Assembly: GCF_900637295.1 (NCBI RefSeq)
Contig: NZ_LR134363.1
Span: 434,001 to 498,000 of the forward strand
Reading direction: 5' to 3'
Length of the DNA: 64,000 bases
Source: Actinomyces slackii
GTDB lineage: Bacteria; Actinomycetota; Actinomycetes; Actinomycetales; Actinomycetaceae
This document shows, one piece after another, positions 27,648-36,104 of this stretch. The notes under the pieces are model-generated. The model had not been told where the DNA came from. It saw only the letters and a list, made by a program, of their open reading frames with translations, and searched no databases. A program made the position numbers and the translations under genes. The stretch's first letter is position 1, and every line of letters starts with the position of its first letter.

Positions 27648-27879
27648 GATGAGTCCTTTCGCACGTGGTTTGCGGACACGTATCCTGGATTCTGCCCCGT
27701 GGGCCTATGCGCTTCAACCACTACGGCGCATGATTCGTCGTGGGCCACGGTGAGCGCTCCCCACTGCTGCCGGCAGGCATACCCCCGAATGACGCTGGCC
27801 AGGGCCGAACGCGCCCGGCCCGCAGAGGTGAGCTGTGTTCTCCCCCAGCGTCATCTGATCATCCGATCGTGCGACCGGC

Positions 27880-28311
27880 TCAGTCCCCCTGAGAGTGCTG
27901 CCGCACGTTGAACATCCAGCCCGTGCCAAACCGGTCGGTCAACGAGCCGTAGATGTCGCCCCAGATCTGCACTCCCAGGGGCATCTCGATGTCAGCGCCC
28001 TGGCTCAGGGCATCGAACCAGGTCCGGACCTGCGCCTCGTCGTCGGCCATGATGGCCAGGTTGACGTCGTTGCCGCGGTTGAGAGTCACAGGAGCGACCC
28101 CCTCAGGCACATCGGCGGCGCTGAGGACGACCACCGGACCGTTGAGCTCGGAGTGCATGACCTGGTCGGCGGCCGGGTGGTCGGCGGGCAGGGCGCCCAG
28201 GTCGGCGAAGCTCGCCACGGTCAGCTCGCCGCCGAAGACCTCGTGGTAGAAGGTCATGGCCTCACGGGTGGTGCCGGGGAAGTTGAGATACGGGCGCAGA
28301 GTCGCTGTCAT
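27880..28311 (-). CDS. VOC/PhnB-like family protein
   Basis: A 143-residue protein of the glyoxalase/VOC fold, PhnB-like subgroup: RPYLNFPGTTREAMTFYHEVFGGEL at the start, VMHSELNGPVVVLSAADVP in the middle and WGDIYGSLTDRFGTGWMFN near the end. PhnB-like proteins have no firm biochemical role; some VOC members are metal-dependent lyases or resistance proteins. It is a single gene between the repetitive-protein promoter and the tRNA-Ser genes. Confidence 0.9.
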   Translation of the reverse strand: MTATLRPYLNFPGTTREAMTFYHEVFGGELTVASFADLGALPADHPAADQVMHSELNGPVVVLSAADVPEGVAPVTLNRGNDVNLAIMADDEAQVRTWFDALSQGADIEMPLGVQIWGDIYGSLTDRFGTGWMFNVRQHSQGD

Positions 28312-28402
28312 GGGTCAAGAGTCCCACACGCCTCACACCGGCTGCCGCATCCTGCCGGGCGCGCCGTCAGCGCCGCGGTCGAGGGGCCCGCCACAGCAAC
28401 AG

Positions 28403-28426
28403 CCCCGGACTGCGTGCAGTCCGGGG
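28403..28426 (-). terminator. Hairpin after tRNA-Ser(GCT)
   Basis: CCCCGGACTGC and GCAGTCCGGGG form an 11-bp stem with a 2-base loop, ten bases past the tRNA 3' end. Confidence 0.6.
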
Positions 28427-28435
28427 CGGGCTCGG

Positions 28436-28522
28436 CGGAGATGGGGAGATTCGAACTCCCGAGGGGCTTCCACCCCAACCTCCTTAGCAGGGAGGCGCAC
28501 TAGGCCACTATGCGACATCTCC
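28436..28522 (-). tRNA. tRNA-Ser (anticodon GCT)
   Basis: The complement gives an 87-nt class II tRNA: acceptor GGAGATG/CATCTCC, anticodon loop CTGCTAA (GCT), a long variable arm (TTGGGGTGGAAGCCCC), and T loop TTCGAAT. Reads AGC/AGT codons. Confidence 0.97.
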
Positions 28523-28578
28523 AGTGCTCCACGAGCGTGGGAGGCAGCCTACCGGGCACGGGCCCGGCGGGCAAACCG

Positions 28579-28664
28579 CGGAGAGGGAGGGATTCGAACC
28601 CCCGGTGCGCCAGGCGCACAGCGGTTTTCAAGACCGCCACATTCGGCCGCTCTGTCACCTCTCC
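28579..28664 (-). tRNA. tRNA-Ser (anticodon TGA)
   Basis: The complement gives an 86-nt class II tRNA: acceptor GGAGAGG/CCTCTCC, anticodon loop CTTGAAA (TGA), long variable arm around GTGCGCCTGGCGCAC, T loop TTCGAAT. It is transcribed just upstream of tRNA-Ser(GCT), 56 bases apart, probably as one unit. Confidence 0.97.
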
Positions 28665-28797
28665 AGTGCCCCGAACCCTACCACCCCCGGCCGGTGGCAT
28701 GCCCACCCGCCGCCCGACGGCGCCGGCATGCCTCGGAGGCCATCGGTGTCCGGCGACCCCGGCGACGACGCCGTCGGCCCTTCCCGAGGGACGACGG

Positions 28798-30147
28798 TCA
28801 GCCGCGGGAGAAGAACCCCCGGCGCCGGGGCTGCTGGGCGTGGACCGGCAGCGGGGAGGCGGGCTCGTCCAGGCGCCCCTCGGCCAGGGCCTGACCCATC
28901 GCCGGCCACACGGGCAGGCGCGGCATCAGCGTCATCTGCAGGGCGTGGTAGATATCGGGGTGCCCGTCCCAGGTGCGGGTCGAGGGCCGGCCCTGGGGGT
29001 CGAGCTCATGGGTCCACACCCCGGGCGCCTCGATGAGGTACTCCTCGGCGTAGTCGAGCCAGGAGCGGTAGCAGTGCTCGTAGAGCTCGACGTCGATCTC
29101 GCCGCGCCCGTCGTCGAGCAGCGCCTGCCGCAGGGCGGCCGCCGCGCTCACGCCCTCGCACACCACCCAGTGCATGCGCTCGCGCACCACCGGGCTGCCG
29201 GAGAAGTCCGTGGTGTAGACGAAGCCCGGGCCGCCGTCGACCCGCCAGCCATCGGTGCGCGCACGGTCGAACAGCTCCTCGGCCGCGCTGAGCATCCAGT
29301 CGGGCACGGGCAGTGAGCGGGCCACCAGGGCGCCGCGGGCCTGGACCGTCAGGCGCGACCACTCCAGGCCGTGACCCGGCGTCGCCCCGAAGGGCCTGAA
29401 GGGGTGGGCGGGCTCGTCGCGGTTGTAGTCCATCCGGGGCCGCCAGGCGGTGTCGTAGTGCTCCGGCAGGCGCCACTCATTGCCTCGGGCCTGGAGGTTG
29501 ACCGCGAAGTCGATGATCTGGACGGCCCGCTCCAGCCAGCGGACATCCCCGGTGACGTCGGCGGTGGCCAGGTAGGCCTCAACCGTGTGCATGGCGGCGT
29601 TGATGCCCCGGTAGTCCTCGGGGTCGGTGAAGTCGGCGGCATAGGACTCGTTGGTCAGGCCGTAGCGCTCATCCCACCAGTAGCGGTCCTGGATGGCCAT
29701 GGCATCCCGCAGGAGCTCATGGGCGCCGGGCCGGTCCGCGGCTGTGGCGGTGGCGGCGGCCAGCAGCACGAAGGAGTGCTGGTAGCCCTCCTTGCGCGCC
29801 TGGGGATCCACCGGAGTGCCCCGACCCTGCTCGTCGACCTCATGGTGCACGGCGCTGTGCCAGCCCCCGTTGTCATGATCGCGCAGGGCGGTGCTCAGGG
29901 CGTGCACGCCGTGGTCGGCGTAGCGCCGGCAGCCCGGGATGCCCATGAGAGCGCCCAGCGAGTAGCAGAAGGTCATGCGCCCGGTGATCCACAGCTCCAC
30001 GGGATGGTTGGGGTCCACTGCGCCGTCGGCGCCGATCCATCCGAATCCCGCGGGCACGGCCGACGCCCTCGCATAGCGGAGCAGGGCGTGCGTCTCAGCG
30101 GCGAGCCAGCGATTGTGCTCAGGGGCGCCGAACCATCCAAGTCCCAT
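28798..30147 (-). CDS. AGE-family sugar epimerase/isomerase (YihS-like)
   Basis: 449 residues with the (alpha/alpha)6-barrel signatures of N-acylglucosamine 2-epimerase/aldose-ketose isomerases: TGRMTFCYSLGALMG, DHDNGGWHSAVH, YQHSFVLLAAATAT, the DRYWWDERYGL segment, PGHGLEWSRL (substrate-site His), and HWVVCEGVSAAAAL. The His/Glu/Arg set suggests isomerisation of mannose-type or sulfoquinovose-type sugars; the exact substrate cannot be read. The start at 30147 follows a strong GAGGAGGACCA; the frame is open to 30261 without one. The nearby mannosidase locus makes mannose isomerase attractive (inference). Confidence 0.87.
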   Translation of the reverse strand: MGLGWFGAPEHNRWLAAETHALLRYARASAVPAGFGWIGADGAVDPNHPVELWITGRMTFCYSLGALMGIPGCRRYADHGVHALSTALRDHDNGGWHSAVHHEVDEQGRGTPVDPQARKEGYQHSFVLLAAATATAADRPGAHELLRDAMAIQDRYWWDERYGLTNESYAADFTDPEDYRGINAAMHTVEAYLATADVTGDVRWLERAVQIIDFAVNLQARGNEWRLPEHYDTAWRPRMDYNRDEPAHPFRPFGATPGHGLEWSRLTVQARGALVARSLPVPDWMLSAAEELFDRARTDGWRVDGGPGFVYTTDFSGSPVVRERMHWVVCEGVSAAAALRQALLDDGRGEIDVELYEHCYRSWLDYAEEYLIEAPGVWTHELDPQGRPSTRTWDGHPDIYHALQMTLMPRLPVWPAMGQALAEGRLDEPASPLPVHAQQPRRRGFFSRG

Positions 30148-30338
30148 TGGTCCTCCTCGACCAGATCCTCGCGTTGAGGACGGCGGCCGGCCAGGTGGTG
30201 GTGCGCCGTCGTCATCCGGCGGAAGGCTATCAGGAGGGGAGGTGCCTGTGTCCACCGCCACGTCCGGCCGGGAGCGCAGGCGGGCGACGTCGGGGAGCGG
30301 CGAGCGTGGCCGGGTGACGGGCGCCGGTTCGCGTCAAC

Positions 30339-30498
30339 GACGAGGGTTCGCTCGGCGGCCGGCGATCGCCCAGTGCGTCGTCGTCGACGACGAGTGTTTG
30401 CGTAGACGACGAGCCTTTGCGTCAATCACCCCTGTGCGAACCCTCGTCGGATGACGCGAACCCTCGTCCGATACGCAGAGGCACGTTCACGGCGCCCC
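30339..30498. repeat. Dispersed palindromic repeat element, copy B
   Basis: Units GACGAGGGTTCGCTC (30339), GACGAGTGTTTGCGT (30389) and GACGAGCCTTTGCGT (30408) lead to the centre with CCCCTGTGC. Inverted units follow: ACGCGAACCCTCGTC (30454) and ACGCAGAGGCACGTT (30473), at 19-bp steps. From GGCCGGCGATCGCCCAGTGC (30357) to ACGGCGCCC it matches copy C on the far side of the toxin-antitoxin pair, in the same orientation. The stretch 30148-30338 shows nothing else. Confidence 0.78.
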
Positions 30499-30553
30499 GG
30501 CCGCTGGCGACTGCCACTGGCTACCCCGCTCGGCGCCTCGACGAGTGCGCTGA

Positions 30554-30871
30554 TCAGTCGTTAAGTCGATGGAGCCAGTAGCCGGGTTCGCGGCGGTCAT
30601 GAGCGTAGGCAAGGATCAGGATCGCCTCCCGCTCCACGGCGTAGACGATACGGTACGGGTAACCGTGAACAGCCCTGCTGCGGATGACAGTGCCATCGCC
30701 AGCGGTTGTGAAGGGTGGTGCGGCGCTCGGCCAATCAGCGATGTCATGGCGGGCGCGCTGCGCCCGGTCGATGAGCGCGAGGCCCACTCCAGGCTCCTGC
30801 TCCTCATACCAGTGCACCGCAGCATCGAACTCGGCGACGGCTTCGGGATGCTCCAGCTGGGGCAGGGTCAT
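30554..30871 (-). CDS. RelE/ParE-family toxin
   Basis: A 105-residue protein with the ParE/RelE small-toxin fold: HPEAVAEFDAAVHWYEEQEPG at the start, LIDRAQRARHDI, and the end motif YPYRIVYAVEREAILILAYAHDRREPGYW. Toxins of this group act on gyrase (ParE) or ribosome-bound mRNA (RelE); which one cannot be told. The start ATG overlaps the stop of the antitoxin gene by four bases (ATGA), so the two are translationally coupled, antitoxin first. Confidence 0.9.
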   Translation of the reverse strand: MTLPQLEHPEAVAEFDAAVHWYEEQEPGVGLALIDRAQRARHDIADWPSAAPPFTTAGDGTVIRSRAVHGYPYRIVYAVEREAILILAYAHDRREPGYWLHRLND

Positions 30872-31104
30872 GCGGTCAGTGAGGCCCGCAGCCGGGCGTA
30901 GTGCTCGTCAGCATCCACCACTTCGACGGAACCGGCGCGCACCTCGGCAAGTCGCCGGGTGGCCTCGGCCCGCCACACTGCATCGACCTCGCTCGTATCG
31001 GCTGCGCCATGAAGGCTCTCGAGCAGCGCATTGGCAACGACGGCGCGCTGATCGGCATCGAGCGCGAGAACGTCTCGGATCAGTGCCTGAGTGTCCGGTG
31101 CCAT
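30868..31104 (-). CDS. Addiction-module antitoxin (PF09720-like)
   Basis: A 78-residue acidic helical protein: TQALIRDVLALDADQRAVVA, then NALLESLHG and EVDAVWRAEATRRLAEVRAGSVE. This matches the short antitoxins paired with ParE/RelE toxins. GGAG lies just before the ATG. Its promoter must lie in the first bases of repeat copy C, so the repeat could take part in its regulation. Confidence 0.9.
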   Translation of the reverse strand: MAPDTQALIRDVLALDADQRAVVANALLESLHGAADTSEVDAVWRAEATRRLAEVRAGSVEVVDADEHYARLRASLTA

Positions 31105-31125
31105 GTCTCCAAGCCTACGTCGGCC

Positions 31126-31287
31126 GGCCGGCGATCGCCCAGTGCGCCGTCGTCGACGACGTGAGTTCGCGTCAACGACGAGGGTTCGCGTAGACGACGA
31201 GACTTTGCGTCAATCGCCCCTGTGCTACCCCCAGTTCGATGACGCAAACCCTCGTCCGGTACGCAGAGGCACGTTCACGGCGCCCGG
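31126..31287. repeat. Dispersed palindromic repeat element, copy C
   Basis: Units at 31158 (GACGTGAGTTCGCGT), 31177 (GACGAGGGTTCGCGT) and 31196 (GACGAGACTTTGCGT), 19 bp apart, then the conserved centre. Inverted units follow: ACGCAAACCCTCGTC (31242) and ACGCAGAGGCACGTT (31261). It is a direct repeat of copy B. Confidence 0.78.
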
Positions 31288-31344
31288 GGTGCTCGGCGAG
31301 GCAGGGATGAGGCAGGGGCGAAGGCGCTCTCGGGAACCGGCCCT

Positions 31345-32565
31345 CTAGATGAGCAGGCTGTCCGCGCGCGGCGCGTAGGCCTCGTCGAGCACCAGGCAGG
31401 CAGCGCCCACCGGGCCCACCTGCCGCCCCAGCGGTGAGGCCAGCATGCGGATCGGGGCGGGGGTGGCGTGAACCGCGTGCCGCGTCAGCAGCTCCTGAGC
31501 CGCGGGCTCCACCAGGGCGCGCATCTGATCCCAGTGCGGCCCGCCCACCAGGAGCGTGCGGATATCCAGCAGCTCGCTCCAGGGGATGATCGCCCTGGCG
31601 ATCGACCGGCCCGCCTGGGCGAAGATCTCCCCCGCCCGCTCATCGCCCTGAGCGGCCAACCCGATGAGGCACTGGAAGGCGTCGTCGATCATCTGCGGGC
31701 CCTGGCCCCGATCCCCCGGCAGGCTGATCCCGGCGGAGCGGGCCAGCCGGACCATGACGAGCTCCCCGGCCGCCGCGCCCAGGCAGGCGCCCCCGCACTG
31801 ACACCGCGGGCCTGCCGGATCGGCCGGGACATGGCCGGCCTCCCCGGCGTTCCCACCCTCCCCGCGCACCACCTCCGAGCCGAGCACCGTGGCCAGGGCC
31901 ACCCCCGCGCCCACGTAGAGAAACGCGTAGTCGGCAGTGCCCGAGGCCGCGTCGCGCCAGGTGTGCGCCGTCGCCGCGGCGATGATGTCCTTCTCCAGCA
32001 GCACTGTGGCACCGGTCAGCTCAGCCAGTGCGCCGCGCAGCGGGATGCGGTGCCAGCCGGGGAGCAGTGGAGGGCTGACCGTGCCGGCCTCCTCATCCAG
32101 GGGCCCGGGGGCGGCTACCCCCACGCCGAGGAGGCGCTCGCGGGGCAGACCGGTCAGGCCGATCGCCGCCTCGATGCGGCTGGCCAGGTGCCGGGTGACG
32201 GCAGCGGGCTGGTCGGGCGAGGGCAGGGGCTCGTAGACCTCGGCGATCACCGCCCCGGACAGGTCGACGGCGACGATGCCCAGCCAGGCCGGGTCCAGGT
32301 GGACCCCCACCGCGAATCGCGCCGAGGGGTTGAGGCGGAGCCGCGTGCCGGGGCGCCCGCGCCCGCCCCGGGTCAGGGTTCCGGCCTCCTCGATCAACTG
32401 GGTGTCGAGCAGCTCCTTGACCACGTTGGAGACCGTCTGGGGGGCCAGGCGGGTGCGCCTGCCCAGCTGGGCGCGAGTGAGCCCCCGGCTGGAGCCGCGG
32501 ATCGCCTCCAGGACCACGGCGCGGTTGAAGGAGCCGACCCGGGGGAGGTTGCTGCCGCGGCGCAT
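31345..32565 (-). CDS. ROK-family transcriptional repressor
   Basis: 406 residues: an N-terminal winged helix-turn-helix (RVGSFNRAVVLEAI; LTRAQLGRRTRLAPQTVSNVVK) and a ROK sugar-kinase-like domain (GVHLDPAWLGIVAVDLSG; GEGGNAGEAGHV). The zinc-type cluster is CQCGGACLGAA, close to but not identical with the usual CxCGxxGCxE. It should repress sugar genes and release DNA on binding a sugar or sugar phosphate. It is divergent from the solute-binding protein gene across 334 bases, the expected target. The ATG at 32565 follows AAGGAGACGCC. Confidence 0.9.
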   Translation of the reverse strand: MRRGSNLPRVGSFNRAVVLEAIRGSSRGLTRAQLGRRTRLAPQTVSNVVKELLDTQLIEEAGTLTRGGRGRPGTRLRLNPSARFAVGVHLDPAWLGIVAVDLSGAVIAEVYEPLPSPDQPAAVTRHLASRIEAAIGLTGLPRERLLGVGVAAPGPLDEEAGTVSPPLLPGWHRIPLRGALAELTGATVLLEKDIIAAATAHTWRDAASGTADYAFLYVGAGVALATVLGSEVVRGEGGNAGEAGHVPADPAGPRCQCGGACLGAAAGELVMVRLARSAGISLPGDRGQGPQMIDDAFQCLIGLAAQGDERAGEIFAQAGRSIARAIIPWSELLDIRTLLVGGPHWDQMRALVEPAAQELLTRHAVHATPAPIRMLASPLGRQVGPVGAACLVLDEAYAPRADSLLI

Positions 32566-32833
32566 GGCGTCTCCTTGCCCGGCCCTGCCGGGTCCTGTGG
32601 TTCTGGTCGATGGGTCCCGATCGATGCGGCCCACCTGGTCCGGCCGCGCGGGAACACCACCACACTAGATCATCGCTCCCCGCGCCCTGGGGGCGATGAC
32701 GGCCCGGCGACGGCGGACCCCGGCGCCGGCCGACCTCGGCGCCACTCGCCCAGCCCCGCGCCACCCAGCCCCACACAGGTCACGATTCGATAACGATGCC
32801 CTTCCAGCATCTCAGCCCATTTTTTCTATTTGC

Positions 32834-32870
32834 TAGAGTTATTCACCTCACAGACTCAGCGCGGAGTCTG
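32834..32870 (+). promoter_or_regulatory. Promoter and operator-like palindrome of the mannoside operon
   Basis: TAGAGT (32834-32839) is a good -10. It is followed by CAGACTC (32851-32857) and GAGTCTG (32864-32870), 7-base inverted arms six bases apart, close to the expected transcription start. This is where a ROK repressor would bind. The -35 is weak. The rest of 32566-32899 has no gene. Confidence 0.45.
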
Positions 32871-32899
32871 CGATCCCACAGGAGCGAAGGAGCCCCACC

Positions 32900-34297
32900 A
32901 TGACCCCACCCCGAATCGCGCCGTGGTCGGCGCGCACGCCCATCAGCCGCCGCACCCTGCTGACCGCCGGCGCCATCACCGCGACCGCCCTGGCAGCAGG
33001 CTGCTCAAGATCCTCCTCATCGCGATCCGAGAACACCATCAAGGTCGCCTACCAGAAGACCTCCTCCTTCCACCAGCTCCACGACCTGCTGGAGAAGGTC
33101 AAGCCGGAGTTCGAGGCCGCCAACAAGGGCATCACCATCGAGCTGGTCCCCATCGAGGCCGAGCAGGACCAGTACTTCACCAAGCTCGCCCTCATGAACG
33201 GCTCGCCCTCCACCGCCCCCGATGTCATCTACGAGGACACCTTCCAGATCCGCTCCGACGCCGCCGCCGGCTACCTCCTGGCCATCGACGACTACGCCAA
33301 GGCCTGGGCGGACTGGGACGCCCAGTACCTCGACACCGCCAAGGAGGCCGGCCTGGGCGATGACGGCAAGCTCTACGGCATCCCCATGACCACCGACACC
33401 CGGGGCATCTACTTCAACAAGACGATCTTCTCCCAGGCCGGCCTGGCCGCCGACTGGCAGCCCACCACCTGGGAGGACATCCTCACGGCCGCGCGGGCCA
33501 TCAAGTCCGCCGCCCCCGATGTCACCCCCCTCAACATCTTCGTGGGCAAGGCCGCCGGGGAGGCCACCACCATGCAGGGCTTCGAGATGCTGCTCTACGG
33601 CACCTCCAGCACCCTCTACGACGACGCCGCCAAGAAGTGGATCACCGGCTCCAAGGGCTTCGTGGACTCCCTGACCTTCATGAAGACGGTCTACTCCGAG
33701 GGCCTGGGCCCCTCCCTGGATGTGGCCCTGGACGCCACGGTCGGCTCGAAGATGTCCACCGAGCTCATCCCCCAGGGCAAGGTCGCCATCGCCATCGACG
33801 GCTCCTGGCTGCCGGGGACCTGGATGAGCAAGGAGAACGCCTGGCCCGAGTGGGAGCAGACCATCGGCCTGGCCAAGATGCCCACGCAGACCGGCCAGAA
33901 GCCGGGCTTCACCTCGATGTCCGGGGGCTGGACCCTGGCAGTGGGCTCCCAGAGCGCCAACCCCCAGGCCGCCTTCGACCTCATCGCCATGGCCCTGAAC
34001 CGGGACAACGCCCTGAAGTACGCCACCGAGTCCTCCGGGATCACCCTGCGCAAGGACGTCGCCGAGGACGAGGCCTACCTGAGCTACAACCCCAGTTTCG
34101 AGTTCTTCTCCAGCCTCGTGGAGCACACCCACTTCCGCCCCACCACGCCGGACTACTCGCAGATCTCCTCCAACATCCAGGTGGCCTGCGAATCCGTCGC
34201 CTCAGGCCAGGCCACCCCGGAGCAGGCGGCCGCCACCTACGACGAGGCCCTCATCTCCCTGGTGGGCAAGGATGCCGTCCAGGCCGCCAATGGCTGA
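32900..34297 (+). CDS. ABC sugar transporter, solute-binding lipoprotein
   Basis: 465 residues with a twin-arginine-like lipoprotein signal (ISRRTLLTAG) and lipobox LAAGC (Cys at about 35). The body is a family-1 extracellular solute-binding fold: YFTKLALMNGSPSTAPDVIYE, GIPMTTDTRGIYFNK, AIAIDGSWLPGTW. First gene of an operon with two permeases and an alpha-mannosidase, so mannosides or N-glycan fragments are the probable cargo. Confidence 0.92.
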   Translation: MTPPRIAPWSARTPISRRTLLTAGAITATALAAGCSRSSSSRSENTIKVAYQKTSSFHQLHDLLEKVKPEFEAANKGITIELVPIEAEQDQYFTKLALMNGSPSTAPDVIYEDTFQIRSDAAAGYLLAIDDYAKAWADWDAQYLDTAKEAGLGDDGKLYGIPMTTDTRGIYFNKTIFSQAGLAADWQPTTWEDILTAARAIKSAAPDVTPLNIFVGKAAGEATTMQGFEMLLYGTSSTLYDDAAKKWITGSKGFVDSLTFMKTVYSEGLGPSLDVALDATVGSKMSTELIPQGKVAIAIDGSWLPGTWMSKENAWPEWEQTIGLAKMPTQTGQKPGFTSMSGGWTLAVGSQSANPQAAFDLIAMALNRDNALKYATESSGITLRKDVAEDEAYLSYNPSFEFFSSLVEHTHFRPTTPDYSQISSNIQVACESVASGQATPEQAAATYDEALISLVGKDAVQAANG

Positions 34298-35225
34298 CCA
34301 GCACTCCCCTGGCGCGAGAGCCGGGGCGGGCGGTGCCGGATCCGGCATCTCGGCCCGCCCCGGCCGGGCGGTGGTGCGCATGCTCCCGCTCCTGCCCGCC
34401 GTCGCACTGCTGGCGGCCTTCCTGGCCGGGCCCATCATCTACTCGCTCTACGGCTCACTGACCAACTCGGCCCTGACCGGCTACCGCGCCGCCAACCCCG
34501 AGTTCGTCGGGCTGGACAACTATGCGGCCCTCCTGTCCGACGCGAACTTCCTGTCCTCGATACTGCTGACGGTGGTCTTCGTGGGGGCCTCGGCCGTCGT
34601 CGGGCAGAACGTCCTGGGCATGGCCCTGGCCCTGCTCATGCGCCATGCGGCCCGCCCCTGGCCCTCGATCGTGGGCGGCATCGTCGTCACCGCCTGGGTG
34701 CTGCCCGAGATCGTGGCCGCCTTCGCCTGCTACGCCTTCTTCTCCCCCAGCGGCACGCTCAACTCGCTGCTGGCCGCGGTCGGATTGGAGGGGCCGTCCT
34801 GGCTGCTGACCATGCCGATGACCGCCGTCATCCTGGCCAATGTCTGGCGCGGGACCGCCTTCTCCATGATGGTCTACCACGCCGCCCTGGCCGAGGTCCC
34901 CCCGGAGGTCATCGAGTCGGCGCAGATCGACGGCGCCTCTGGCCTGCAGAGCTTCACGCGGATCACCCTGCCCATGATCCGCCGCTCGATCGCCACCAAC
35001 CTCATGCTCATCACCCTCCAGACCCTGGGCGTGTTCACCCTCATCTGGGTCATGACCGGCGGGGGCCCGGGCACCTCCAGCTCCACTCTGCCGGTGCTGG
35101 CCTACCAGGAGGCCTTCAAGTTCTCCCAGGTGGGCTACGGGACCGCGATCGCCACCGTGACCCTGGTGGTGGGCGCGATCTTCTCCATCGTCTACATCAG
35201 GGTCCTCAAGCCGGAGGTGGACTGA
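34290..35225 (+). CDS. ABC sugar transporter permease 1 (MalF-type)
   Basis: 311 residues with six predicted membrane helices (first LLPAVALLAAFLAGPIIYSLY) and the cytoplasmic EAA loop EVIESAQIDGASGLQSFTRITLPMI that docks the ATPase. The ATG overlaps the last codons of the binding-protein gene by eight bases, so translation is coupled. An ATPase gene is absent here; a shared multi-use ATPase such as MsiK is the usual partner (inference). Confidence 0.92.
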   Translation: MADQHSPGARAGAGGAGSGISARPGRAVVRMLPLLPAVALLAAFLAGPIIYSLYGSLTNSALTGYRAANPEFVGLDNYAALLSDANFLSSILLTVVFVGASAVVGQNVLGMALALLMRHAARPWPSIVGGIVVTAWVLPEIVAAFACYAFFSPSGTLNSLLAAVGLEGPSWLLTMPMTAVILANVWRGTAFSMMVYHAALAEVPPEVIESAQIDGASGLQSFTRITLPMIRRSIATNLMLITLQTLGVFTLIWVMTGGGPGTSSSTLPVLAYQEAFKFSQVGYGTAIATVTLVVGAIFSIVYIRVLKPEVD

Positions 35226-35228
35226 CAT

Positions 35229-36075
35229 GAGCTCGCAGCTGTCCCTGTCCTCGCCCCGACGGCGCGCCACCCGCGCGGCCGCCACACTCGTCCTGGCCCT
35301 GGCCGGAGCCTGCTTCCTGCTTCCCATGGCCTGGATCGTCCTGGCCGCCGTCAACCCGAGGGCCACCCTGGCCGTGGAGCTTCCCAGCGCCTGGACGACG
35401 TCGAACTTCACCGAGATCCTCACCGTCCAGGACACGTTCCGCCCGCTGTGGAACTCGGCGCTGATCTCCCTGGGGACGGCGGGGCTGACGGTGCTGGTCG
35501 CCATCCTGGCGGCCTACCCGCTCTCCCGCTTCGAGATGCGCTTCCACAGGCCCTTCATGTACACGATCCTGTTCGGCACCTGCCTGCCGATCACGGCCAT
35601 GATGGTGCCGGTCTACGCCCTGTTCGTCTCCATGCACATGCTCGACTCCATCGCCGGCACCGTGGCCTTCATGGCGGCAGCCGCCCTGCCCATGGCGATC
35701 TGGATGATGAAGAACTTCATGGACTCCGTGCCGGTCTCCCTGGAGGAGGCCTCCTGGGTGGACGGCGCCTCGGGCATGCAGGCGCTGTGGCACATCGTGG
35801 TCCCCCTCATGAAGCCGGGGATCGCCGTGGTCTTCATCTTCGTGTTCACCGGGGCCTGGGGGAACTTCTTCGTCCCCTTCGTCCTGCTCTTCTCCCCCGA
35901 GAACCAGCCGGCCGCCGTGGCCATCTACAACTTCTTCGGCACGCATGGCGCCATCGCCTACGGCCGACTCGCCGCCTTCTCCATCTTCTACTCGGCTCCT
36001 GTTCTCCTGCTCTACGTCCTTGTGCAGCGGCGCAGCGGTGGCGGATTCGCCATGGCCGGCGCCGTCAAGGGCTGA
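35229..36075 (+). CDS. ABC sugar transporter permease 2 (MalG-type)
   Basis: About 282 residues: an N-terminal helix (LVLALAGACFLLPMAWIVLAA) and the EAA loop SLEEASWVDGASGMQALWHI followed by VVPLMKPG. It follows permease 1 almost without a gap (the ATG starts within two to four bases of the TGA). Together the two form the membrane channel of the importer. The end is 29 bases before the mannosidase start. Confidence 0.92.
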
Positions 36076-36104
36076 GGCGGGACCAGAAGCGGGAAAGGAC
36101 CCCC

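Noticed and set aside
35448..36104. In-frame upstream extension of the GH38 mannosidase
   Set aside because: It lies antiphase over the second permease, whose frame has clear membrane helices and the EAA motif; the mannosidase has a good ribosome site at 36105.
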